Shown here one piece after another: positions 1-6,436 of a DNA stretch of 44,775 nt. How positions within the stretch are numbered: the first letter of the stretch is position 1; each line of letters opens with the position of its first letter. The position numbers and the translations under genes are program-made. The notes under the pieces were generated by a model, which was given only the letters and a program-made list of their open reading frames with translations, had not been told where the DNA came from and searched no databases. Source of the stretch: GCA-2701705 sp036163455 (GTDB taxonomy: Bacteria > Pseudomonadota > Gammaproteobacteria > GCA-002705445 > GCA-002716945); assembly GCA_036163455.1 (NCBI GenBank), contig JAYZKL010000054.1, positions 1-44,775 on the forward strand, written 5' to 3'.

Positions 1-31
1 CATTAAATTTATTGCTCATGTGTGTGTAAAT

Positions 32-62
32 AAAAAGAGACGCATAACAGTATGCGCCTCTT
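32..62 (-). terminator. Rho-independent terminator downstream of the DUF2892 gene
   Basis: On the minus strand there is a stem of about 12 base pairs with a 4-nt loop (CTGT): arms 51-62 and 35-46, with one G.U pair. It is followed directly by a run of T residues (TTTTTATTT). It lies just past the stop of the DUF2892 gene and would end that transcript. Bases 1-30 hold nothing I recognise. Confidence 0.8.
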
Positions 63-79
63 AACAAATAAAAAAAATT

Positions 80-289
80 TTATTGGTTTTTGTTTGTATT
101 GATTCCGAATGGAAGATACAAAGGACACCATCCTAATGAACCTGTTAATATTGGAATCAATCCAATCCAAGCCCATAATGGCATACCCATACCCATACCT
201 ACATATAGAATTGCAATACCTGCAATTATACGTATTAAACGCTCCATTCCACCTACATTAGTAGGCATTGTTGCTGGTGTTGTACCCAT
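80..289 (-). CDS. DUF2892 (YgaP-like) small inner-membrane protein
   Basis: The 69-residue protein has two hydrophobic segments (about residues 18-36 and 38-52) separated by a short turn. It ends in the motif GWCPLYLPFGINT, which matches the conserved C-P-x-Y-x-x-x-G-I-x-T end of the DUF2892 family, also found as the membrane part of the rhodanese YgaP. A strong ribosome binding site (AAGGAG) precedes the start. It follows iscU on the same strand but has its own promoter and terminator, so it can be made alone. A role in sulfur or sulfide handling is plausible from YgaP and from its place beside iscU, but this is inference. Confidence 0.8.
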   Translation of the reverse strand: MGTTPATMPTNVGGMERLIRIIAGIAILYVGMGMGMPLWAWIGLIPILTGSLGWCPLYLPFGINTNKNQ

Positions 290-308
290 AATGTCTATCT
301 CCTTAGAG

Positions 309-320
309 TTAGTTAACTAA
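309..320. promoter_or_regulatory. 12-bp perfect palindrome near the DUF2892 transcription start
   Basis: TTAGTTAACTAA is a perfect palindrome lying just downstream of the predicted -10 box for the DUF2892 gene, around +1 to +13. It could be an operator for a dimeric repressor. A chance AT-rich palindrome is the alternative. Confidence 0.35.
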
Positions 321-328
321 TTACATTC

Positions 329-357
329 ATAATAGTTAAATCTATTATAAAATTCAA
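329..357 (-). promoter_or_regulatory. Sigma70-type promoter for the DUF2892 gene
   Basis: On the minus strand TTGAAT (352-357) and TATTAT (329-334) are separated by exactly 17 bp. They lie between the iscU stop and the start of the small membrane protein gene, giving a predicted 5' leader of about 30 nt with a good ribosome binding site. Confidence 0.65.
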
Positions 358-374
358 TAAATATAAGGTCTCTC

Positions 375-767
375 TTATTTACCTTTATTTTCAGTTTTTT
401 TCTTATAATCGTCTATTGCTGCAGTAATAGCATCTTCTGCTAGTACTGAACAATGGATCTTAACTGGCGGTAGAGCAAGCTCTTCAGCTATATCAGTATT
501 CTTAATTGTTGATGCTTCTTCAAGCGATTTTCCTTTAACCCACTCTGTGAGAAGAGAGCTTGAAGCTATTGCCGATCCGCAGCCATAGGTTTTAAATTTA
601 GCATCTTCTATAATTCCTTTATCATTAACTTTTATCTGTAATTTCATTACATCGCCACATGAAGGCGCTCCAACCATACCAGTTCCAACATTTTTGTCAG
701 CTTTTTCAAAAGACCCAGCATTTCGTGGGTTCTCATAATGATCAAGTACTTTGTCGCTATAGGCCAT
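375..767 (-). CDS. iscU: Iron-sulfur cluster assembly scaffold IscU
   Basis: IscU is the scaffold on which [2Fe-2S] clusters are built from sulfur supplied by cysteine desulfurase. All three ligand cysteines are at canonical positions: C37 (APSCGD), C63 (YGCGS) and C106 (HCSVLAEDA). Asp39 is present, and the LPPVK motif recognised by the HscA chaperone is at 99-103. At 130 residues it is full length. The gene starts 13 bp after iscR. The desulfurase gene iscS, normally between the two, is missing, and iscA, hscB, hscA and fdx do not follow. Sulfur must come from a desulfurase encoded elsewhere. Confidence 0.95.
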   Translation of the reverse strand: MAYSDKVLDHYENPRNAGSFEKADKNVGTGMVGAPSCGDVMKLQIKVNDKGIIEDAKFKTYGCGSAIASSSLLTEWVKGKSLEEASTIKNTDIAEELALPPVKIHCSVLAEDAITAAIDDYKKKTENKGK

Positions 768-780
768 TAGTTTCTCCGAT

Positions 781-1206
781 TTATACTGCAGTTAATCTTC
801 TATCAATATCATTATTAATATTTGTAGTCTCTTCAATGTTCATATCTACAATACTATCTAACGTAATTGTATCAAGATAATTAAATAATTTATGACTAAA
901 TTCTTTCCAAATTTTGTCGTCTAATTTATCGGAATCGCCTAGCTGATTGGTGACATTTATAGCTGAAAGTATTTGAGCAATGGTAATATCATTGGGTTTA
1001 ACGGATAAAGTATAACCTCCGCCAGGGCCTCTCGCCCCTTTTACCAAATTCCCTTTACGCAGTAGAGCAAATAATTGCTCAAGATACGAGAGAGAAATTC
1101 CTTGGTGTTTCGCTAGCTCTATGAGCGTTTTTGGCTTATTTTTTGTATTTAAAGCCAAATTTATCATTGCTTTTACAGCATGCTTTTCCTTTGCCGATAA
1201 TTTCAT
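781..1206 (-). CDS. iscR: IscR-type Rrf2 regulator lacking all cluster cysteines
   Basis: This is an Rrf2-family winged-helix regulator, 141 residues. The DNA-binding half is well conserved, with the wing motif KGARGPGGGYTL around residues 57-68, and the C-terminal dimerisation helix matches IscR (IWKEFSHKL, YLDTITL). E. coli IscR binds a [2Fe-2S] cluster through three cysteines in the loop before that helix. Here the loop is shortened and there is no cysteine anywhere in the protein, so it cannot bind a cluster in the known way. It is the first gene of the iscR-iscU pair, and its promoter overlaps a good type 1 IscR site, which suggests autoregulation by a cluster-independent form. Confidence 0.85.
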   Translation of the reverse strand: MKLSAKEKHAVKAMINLALNTKNKPKTLIELAKHQGISLSYLEQLFALLRKGNLVKGARGPGGGYTLSVKPNDITIAQILSAINVTNQLGDSDKLDDKIWKEFSHKLFNYLDTITLDSIVDMNIEETTNINNDIDRRLTAV

Positions 1207-1225
1207 TACGCGTCTCCGATAGAAT

Positions 1226-1250
1226 ATACCTGATAATAATAGTAGGGTAT
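1226..1250 (-). promoter_or_regulatory. Candidate type 1 IscR operator
   Basis: The 25-bp site begins ATACCC and ends CAGGTAT on the minus strand, with inverted ATACC/GGTAT ends. By my reading it fits 22 of 25 positions of the published type 1 IscR consensus (ATA-SYYGACT-RWWWY-AGTC-RRSTAT), recalled from memory. It covers the -10 box of the iscR promoter, the expected place for autorepression. Confidence 0.6.
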
Positions 1251-1267
1251 TTGAGATAGTTTTTCAA
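1239..1267 (-). promoter_or_regulatory. iscR promoter
   Basis: On the minus strand TTGAAA (1262-1267) and TACTAT (1239-1244) are 17 bp apart, followed by a leader of about 25 nt to the iscR ATG. The -10 box lies inside the candidate IscR operator. Confidence 0.65.
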
Positions 1268-1305
1268 GTTCATTGGTAATATATAACTATTATGTAATTA
1301 TGATA

Positions 1306-1743
1306 CTAATATAAACTATTGATATTTAATGATTTTTTATGAAACAAGTTCAACCAAAGAAATATATCTATATTCGTTTTTATTTTTTCTCCAAGACAAT
1401 CATCAAATTCTCTTGATTGCTTAAGAGTTTTTGCTTCTAGAAGTTTAGCATCATTATAGAGGGTAAAAATAAGATGCGGCTTAATATAATATTCGCTTGG
1501 ATAAGGTGTATTATTCACAAATTTATAATACAACCTAAAAATAGATGTATATTTAGATATAGTAATTGGCTCGTATTGTAGTATTTGTTTACCAGTAACG
1601 AAAGTCGAAAGTTTTTTGCTACGAAAATTAAAACTAAAAATCTTATGGATTAATTGGTAATTAAATTCATAAATTTTCATTAAATGATCAAAGTTAATCA
1701 AACTGTAGTGCTTTTTGTTCATTTTCTTTATTCTTATTTTCAT
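1306..1743 (-). CDS. DUF1249 (YqiB-like) protein of unknown function
   Basis: The protein resembles the gammaproteobacterial DUF1249/YqiB family across its length. It has an N-terminal helix with the pattern FDHLMKIYEFNYQLIHKI, a central TISKYTSIFRL strand region, the segment HLIFTLYNDAKLLEA, and a C-terminal NIDIFLWLNLF helix. It has no signal peptide or membrane segment. Two starts are possible: the ATG at 1743 (145 residues) or the ATG seven codons later (MNKKHYS), which fits the family better; neither has a clear ribosome binding site. In E. coli the family member lies near cpdA and parE. Here it sits alone, divergent from infA. Confidence 0.75.
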   Translation of the reverse strand: MKIRIKKMNKKHYSLINFDHLMKIYEFNYQLIHKIFSFNFRSKKLSTFVTGKQILQYEPITISKYTSIFRLYYKFVNNTPYPSEYYIKPHLIFTLYNDAKLLEAKTLKQSREFDDCLGEKIKTNIDIFLWLNLFHKKSLNINSLY

Positions 1744-1798
1744 GCAATAATAGTTTTTTATATTAAATTACTCTTAAATTTACAATTAAAAGTTTGAT

Positions 1799-2017
1799 AT
1801 GTCAAAAAGCGAACAAATTGAAATGGCTGGCAAAGTAATTGAAACATTACCTAATACAATGTTCAGAGTTGAACTAGAAAATGGGCATGTGGTTACAGCT
1901 CACATTTCAGGTAAAATCAGAAAACACTATATCCGTATATTGAAGGGAGATAAAGTAATGGTGGCTCTTACACCGTATGATCTTTCAAAAGGAAGAATTA
2001 TTTTTAGAGATAAATAA
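1799..2017 (+). CDS. infA: Translation initiation factor IF-1
   Basis: IF-1 binds the ribosomal A site during initiation and assists IF-2 and IF-3. The 72-residue length is the same as in E. coli. The protein is a single S1-type OB fold with the family motifs IEMAGKVIETLPNTMFRVEL, HISGKIRKHYIRIL and the ending GRIIFRDK. It is a single gene, divergent from the DUF1249 gene and convergent with icd, with only 2 bp between the two stop codons. Confidence 0.97.
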   Translation: MSKSEQIEMAGKVIETLPNTMFRVELENGHVVTAHISGKIRKHYIRILKGDKVMVALTPYDLSKGRIIFRDK

Positions 2018-2019
2018 CT

Positions 2020-3348
2020 TTACATATTGTTGATAACTGCATCACCAAACCCTTCTGTTGTAACAAGCCATGCTCCAGGGACAAGTTTTGACATCTCTTG
2101 TTTCATTTCTTCGGTAGTACGAGTAGATTTATCTTTGGATTTTGTTCTTATAATTCTTCTCCCTGCTCTAGCTCTAGCTAAATCATAAGTAAGCTGTTTA
2201 TTTCTAATTGCTCCCTTAACCCCATTTAAAACAAGGTCAGCTGCTTCAGTCCACCCTAAGTAACGAAGCATCATTTCTCCTGATAAAATTATTGAACCTG
2301 GGTTAACTCGATTCTTACCTGCAAATGCTTCTGCCGACCCATGTGTTGCTTCAAAAACAGCAACTCCTTCACCAAAATTACCACCCGGAGCAATACCTAT
2401 CCCTCCAACTTGTGCAGCCAATGCATCCGAAATATAATCGCCATTTAAATTTAAGGTAGCTATTACTTCATGCTGTTCAGGTGAGAGTATAATTTGTTGA
2501 AGGAAATTATCAGCAATGCAGTCCTTTATTAGAATTTCTTCATTTGTTTCAGGGTTTTTTATAAGCAACATCTCTCCATCGCCAACTTCCTTAGCATTGT
2601 ATTCATTTTTTGCAAGTTCATAACCCCAATCTCTGAAAGCTCCTTCAGTGTATTTCATGATGTTTCCTTTATGGACAATAGTGACAGAGGTTTTATGTTC
2701 ATCAATCGCATAGTTTATAGCTAATCTAATCAATCTCTCGGACCCTTCTTTTGAAACAGGTTTTATTCCAATTCCACAATCTTTTTCAAATCTAAATGGC
2801 GATTTAACAAATTCATTATTAATGAAATCTATTAATTTTTTTGCGCCGTCAGAGTTTGGTTTCCATTCGATTCCTGTATATAGATCTTCAGTATTTTCTC
2901 TAAATATCACCATGTCAGTGAGACTTGAGTCTATCATTGGGCTGCTTGTGCCAGGAAAGTAACGAATTGGCCTAACGCATGCGTATAAGTCAAGCTCTTG
3001 TCTAATTGAAACATTTATTGATTTATATCCAGTCCCAATTGGAGTAGTTAAAGGGCCTTTAATTGAGACCCTATATTTTTTCATAGCTTTTAGTGTTTCA
3101 CTAGGTAATAAATTGCCGCAAAGATCATGCGCACTTTTACCTGCAAAAATTTCTAACCATTTTATTTCTTTTTTATTCTTATATGCTTTTTTTACTGCAA
3201 AATCTAAAACCTTAATCATTACTGGAGTAACATCTAACCCAATTCCATCACCAACAATATATGGAATTATTGGAAAATTTGGAGTAATTATTTTTCCTTT
3301 TTTAAAATCAATTACATCGCCATCTTTTGGAATCTTTAATTTTGTCAT
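2020..3348 (-). CDS. icd: Isocitrate dehydrogenase, NADP type
   Basis: The enzyme decarboxylates isocitrate to 2-oxoglutarate in the TCA cycle. The 442-residue protein carries the substrate loop NVSIRQELDLYACVRP, in which Ser114 corresponds to E. coli Ser113, the serine phosphorylated by AceK, with Arg116 and Arg126 nearby. It also has ENTEDLYTGIEW with the catalytic tyrosine (about Y157), and THGSAEAFAGKNRVNPGS near the cofactor site. It is about 26 residues longer than the E. coli enzyme. The gene follows aceA on the same strand after 26 bp, so the two enzymes competing for isocitrate are probably co-transcribed. Confidence 0.95.
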   Translation of the reverse strand: MTKLKIPKDGDVIDFKKGKIITPNFPIIPYIVGDGIGLDVTPVMIKVLDFAVKKAYKNKKEIKWLEIFAGKSAHDLCGNLLPSETLKAMKKYRVSIKGPLTTPIGTGYKSINVSIRQELDLYACVRPIRYFPGTSSPMIDSSLTDMVIFRENTEDLYTGIEWKPNSDGAKKLIDFINNEFVKSPFRFEKDCGIGIKPVSKEGSERLIRLAINYAIDEHKTSVTIVHKGNIMKYTEGAFRDWGYELAKNEYNAKEVGDGEMLLIKNPETNEEILIKDCIADNFLQQIILSPEQHEVIATLNLNGDYISDALAAQVGGIGIAPGGNFGEGVAVFEATHGSAEAFAGKNRVNPGSIILSGEMMLRYLGWTEAADLVLNGVKGAIRNKQLTYDLARARAGRRIIRTKSKDKSTRTTEEMKQEMSKLVPGAWLVTTEGFGDAVINNM

Positions 3349-3374
3349 CGATATAATTTATTTTTATAAAAAAA

Positions 3375-4658
3375 CTAGTCTTTAGTAAACTGTTCTTCTT
3401 CAGTTGATCCTGTCAAAGCTGTAACAGATGATGAGCCACCAGTAATAACCTGAGTTACCTCATCAAAATAACCTGTTCCAACTTCTCTTTGATGTTTTGT
3501 CGCAGTATACCCATCTTTTTCTGCATTGAATTCAGCTTGCTGTAATTTTACATATGCCGTCATCTGCTCCTCATTATATCCTCTTGCTAATTCATACATA
3601 CTATAATTTAGTGCATGAAATCCAGCTAAGGTAATAAATTGAAATTTATAACCCATCGCACCAAGCTCCTTCTGAAATTTTGATATTTGACTATCGTCTA
3701 AATTTTTCTTCCAATTAAATGATGGAGAGCAGTTATATGCTAACAATTGTTCTGGATATTCTTTTTTTATAGATTCAGCAAATTTTGCAGCAAACTCTAA
3801 ATCAGGCACCCCTGTTTCACACCAAATTAAATCAGCATAAGGTGCATAAGCAAGTCCTCTAGAAATTGCCTGTTCTATTCCTGCCTTAACCCTGTGGAAA
3901 CCTTCTGTGGTTCTTTCTCCTGTACAGAATTTTTTATCTCTGTCGTCTACATCGCTAGTTAATAAATCAGCTGCCTCCGCATCAGTTCTTGCCAGCAAAA
4001 CAGTTGGCGTTCCTGAAACATCAGACGCAAGTCTAGCAGCAACAAGTTTTTGTACTGCCTCTTGTGTAGGGACTAATACTTTGCCTCCCATATGTCCACA
4101 TTTTTTTGCTGAAGCCAATTGATCTTCAAAATGAACTCCTGATGCACCTGCCTCAATCATTGCTTTCATTAATTCAAAAGCATTTAATACACCACCAAAT
4201 CCTGCTTCTGCATCTGCTACTATTGGGACTAAAAAATCAATGGGTTGATTTCCTTCAGCAATATTAACTTGATCAGCTCTACGTAATGAATTATTAATTC
4301 TTCTAACAACATTTGGAACACTATCTACTGGATATAATGATTGGTCTGGGTACATTTGCATACCGGTATTCGCATCTCCAGCTACCTGCCATCCAGATAA
4401 GTAAATAGCCTTCAATCCTGCTTTGACTTGTTGTAACGCTTGATTTCCTGTCAAAGCTCCAAGTGCATTTATGAAGTCATTATTATTAATATAGTCCCAT
4501 AATTTTTCAGAACCTTGTTTAGCTAAGCTATGTTCAATATTGACACTTCCACTTAACTTAACTACATCTTCAGGAGTGTAATCTCTTTTTACATTTTTCC
4601 ATCTAGGGTTTGTCTCCCATTCCTTACGTATTTCCTTTGCGGATCTAAGTTTGCTCAT
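3375..4658 (-). CDS. aceA: Isocitrate lyase
   Basis: Isocitrate lyase splits isocitrate into glyoxylate and succinate, the first step of the glyoxylate shunt, allowing growth on acetate or fatty acids. The 427-residue protein has the signature KKCGH at 185-189 with catalytic Cys187, the metal-binding stretch IVADAEAGFGG, and WCETGVPDLE and YNCSPSFNWKK of the active site. It is full length. A ribosome binding site (AGAGGT) and a promoter lie upstream. It is first in an apparent aceA-icd operon. Malate synthase (aceB/glcB) is not in this window. Confidence 0.96.
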   Translation of the reverse strand: MSKLRSAKEIRKEWETNPRWKNVKRDYTPEDVVKLSGSVNIEHSLAKQGSEKLWDYINNNDFINALGALTGNQALQQVKAGLKAIYLSGWQVAGDANTGMQMYPDQSLYPVDSVPNVVRRINNSLRRADQVNIAEGNQPIDFLVPIVADAEAGFGGVLNAFELMKAMIEAGASGVHFEDQLASAKKCGHMGGKVLVPTQEAVQKLVAARLASDVSGTPTVLLARTDAEAADLLTSDVDDRDKKFCTGERTTEGFHRVKAGIEQAISRGLAYAPYADLIWCETGVPDLEFAAKFAESIKKEYPEQLLAYNCSPSFNWKKNLDDSQISKFQKELGAMGYKFQFITLAGFHALNYSMYELARGYNEEQMTAYVKLQQAEFNAEKDGYTATKHQREVGTGYFDEVTQVITGGSSSVTALTGSTEEEQFTKD

Positions 4659-4696
4659 TAGTACCTCTTAAATTCTAATAATTTATTTTGGGGTAG

Positions 4697-4725
4697 ATGA
4701 TACTATTAGTTCCAATATTTTACAA
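4697..4725 (-). promoter_or_regulatory. Promoter of aceA-icd
   Basis: On the minus strand TTGTAA (4720-4725) and TATCAT (4697-4702) are separated by 17 bp, within the 91-bp divergent region between aceA and mnmA. The leader to the aceA start is about 35 nt. Confidence 0.5.
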
Positions 4726-4749
4726 TTTAAATATATAATAAAGTCATTT

Positions 4750-5826
4750 ATGAGCACAAAAGACCGAATCATTGTAGGTATGTCAGGCGGTGTTGATTCA
4801 TCTGTAACTGCTGCACTTATCAAAGAACAGGGACATCATGTAGCTGGATTATTCATGAAAAACTGGGAAGAAAATGATAATGGTAGGTGTAATTCAAAAA
4901 ATGATTATGAGGATGCAAAACGAGTATGCAAAAAACTCAACATTAAGCTCTTCAATATAAATTTCTCAGATATATATTGGGATTTAGTTTTTAAAAAATT
5001 TTTAAGCAGACTAAAGTCAGGAATGACTCCCAATCCAGATATCCTATGTAATAAAGAAATTAAATTTAATTATTTTCTTAAATATGGCCTATCACTTGGG
5101 TTTGATAAGGTGGCTACAGGTCATTATGCAAAATTAAAGCATGAAAAAACCTCTATTAGTTTAAATATCCCAAAAGATAGAAAAAAAGATCAGACTTATT
5201 TCTTATATATTCTTAACCAAAGGATAATGAAAAAAATCTTATTTCCACTAGCTGATATCACTAAAGATGATGTAAAGGATTTTGCGAAATCATTAGATAT
5301 AAAAGTTTTTAATAAAAAAGAAAGTATGGGAATTTGCTTTATTGGCAAAAGGAATTTTTCGAGATTTATTAAAAATTATATTTATAATTCTCCTGGCTAC
5401 GTAAAAAATTTATCTGGCACTGTGCTTGGAAGACATAATGGACTATTTAATTATACAATTGGCCAAAGAAAAGGTATTAAAATTGGAGGCAGGAAAGACG
5501 CTCTCTCAAAACCATGGTTTGTTGTAAAAAAAGATATAGACAATAATATTTTATTGGTTACACAAAATGAAAAAGAACTTCTGTATAAAGGTGATATTCA
5601 TTTAAAATCAGTTAATTGGATAACAACTTCAAAAAATAAGCTCAGATGTTGCGTTAGATTCAGACATGGAGGAAAACTTGTGCCTGCTCAGATAAATAAA
5701 AAAAATGGCACATATACTGTGAGTCTTGAAAAAAGTGAAAGAGCTATAACTCCTGGACAATCTGCAGTCTTTTATAATAACGATAAATGTCTTGGTGGCG
5801 GCATTGTATCAAAGCTAATTGTATGA
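4750..5826 (+). CDS. mnmA: tRNA 2-thiouridylase MnmA
   Basis: MnmA puts the 2-thio group on wobble uridine 34 of tRNA Lys, Glu and Gln, using sulfur relayed from IscS through the Tus proteins. The 358-residue protein has the PP-loop SGGVDSS at 12-18 and both catalytic cysteines, C100 (NPDILCNKEIKF) and C196 (MGICFIGKRNF). The family motifs FNYTIGQRKG and ALSKPWFV are also present. Its stop overlaps the hflD start by ATGA, as in many gammaproteobacteria. It depends on a sulfur donor that is not encoded beside iscU here. Confidence 0.97.
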   Translation: MSTKDRIIVGMSGGVDSSVTAALIKEQGHHVAGLFMKNWEENDNGRCNSKNDYEDAKRVCKKLNIKLFNINFSDIYWDLVFKKFLSRLKSGMTPNPDILCNKEIKFNYFLKYGLSLGFDKVATGHYAKLKHEKTSISLNIPKDRKKDQTYFLYILNQRIMKKILFPLADITKDDVKDFAKSLDIKVFNKKESMGICFIGKRNFSRFIKNYIYNSPGYVKNLSGTVLGRHNGLFNYTIGQRKGIKIGGRKDALSKPWFVVKKDIDNNILLVTQNEKELLYKGDIHLKSVNWITTSKNKLRCCVRFRHGGKLVPAQINKKNGTYTVSLEKSERAITPGQSAVFYNNDKCLGGGIVSKLIV

Positions 5827-6434
5827 AAGATATTCTAAGTCAGACTATTTCATTAGCTGCTATATATCAATCTTGTTACATAGTGAAAAAAGTTGCCTGG
5901 CATGGTGAGTTTGATGAAAATCATCTAGCAATATTAATCAACAGTCTATTTATAAATAATCCAACATCAATGAATGATATTTATACAGATACAAAGAAAC
6001 TGAGTGTTGGATTAAATTCATTAAAAAATCAATTAACCGGAATAAATAAAGATCATGAGATATATAATTACTTTTCATCTCTCTTAAATTTATCTAGAAG
6101 CCTTGAAAAGAATGTAAAGGTAATAACAAACATACAAGAAGGATTATCACTACTTAAAGATTCTTTTTCTAATAATCAAATTAATATTGATGATAAATCT
6201 ACTAAGATTGCTAACCTCTATATGAGCACATTAAGTAAAATAGAGCCAAGAATTATAGTTTCTGGTGATAATAAGTATTTAAAAAATCCCGTGATTGCCT
6301 CGAAAATACGTACTTCTTTGTTTACTGGATTACGTTCTGTCTTTTTATGGAAGGAATTTGGTGGATCTAAAATTAAGAATTTTTTCTTTAAATCAAAAAT
6401 ACTTTTAGAGATTAATAGGATTTTAGCTGTTTAA
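5823..6434 (+). CDS. hflD: HflD family lysogenization/membrane-associated protein
   Basis: HflD is a mostly helical, membrane-associated protein found next to mnmA in gammaproteobacteria. In E. coli it binds phage lambda CII; its housekeeping role is unclear. The start at the ATG overlapping the mnmA stop (ATGA) gives 203 residues, close to the family length, beginning MKDILSQTISLAAIYQSCYIV, typical of HflD (Q-T-I-x-L-A-x-x-x-Q). An in-frame ATG 36 bp upstream lies inside mnmA and would add 12 unrelated residues, so I reject it. purB, which follows hflD in E. coli, is about 6 kb away here. Confidence 0.88.
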   Translation: MKDILSQTISLAAIYQSCYIVKKVAWHGEFDENHLAILINSLFINNPTSMNDIYTDTKKLSVGLNSLKNQLTGINKDHEIYNYFSSLLNLSRSLEKNVKVITNIQEGLSLLKDSFSNNQINIDDKSTKIANLYMSTLSKIEPRIIVSGDNKYLKNPVIASKIRTSLFTGLRSVFLWKEFGGSKIKNFFFKSKILLEINRILAV

Positions 6435-6436
6435 TA

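Noticed and set aside
181..200. Short direct repeat (ATACCC units)
   Set aside because: It is explained by a Met-Gly run in the DUF2892 protein and has only three units.
90..320. Open frame on the plus strand opposite the DUF2892 gene
   Set aside because: It mirrors the real gene, has no ribosome binding site and no family similarity; the minus-strand product matches a known family.
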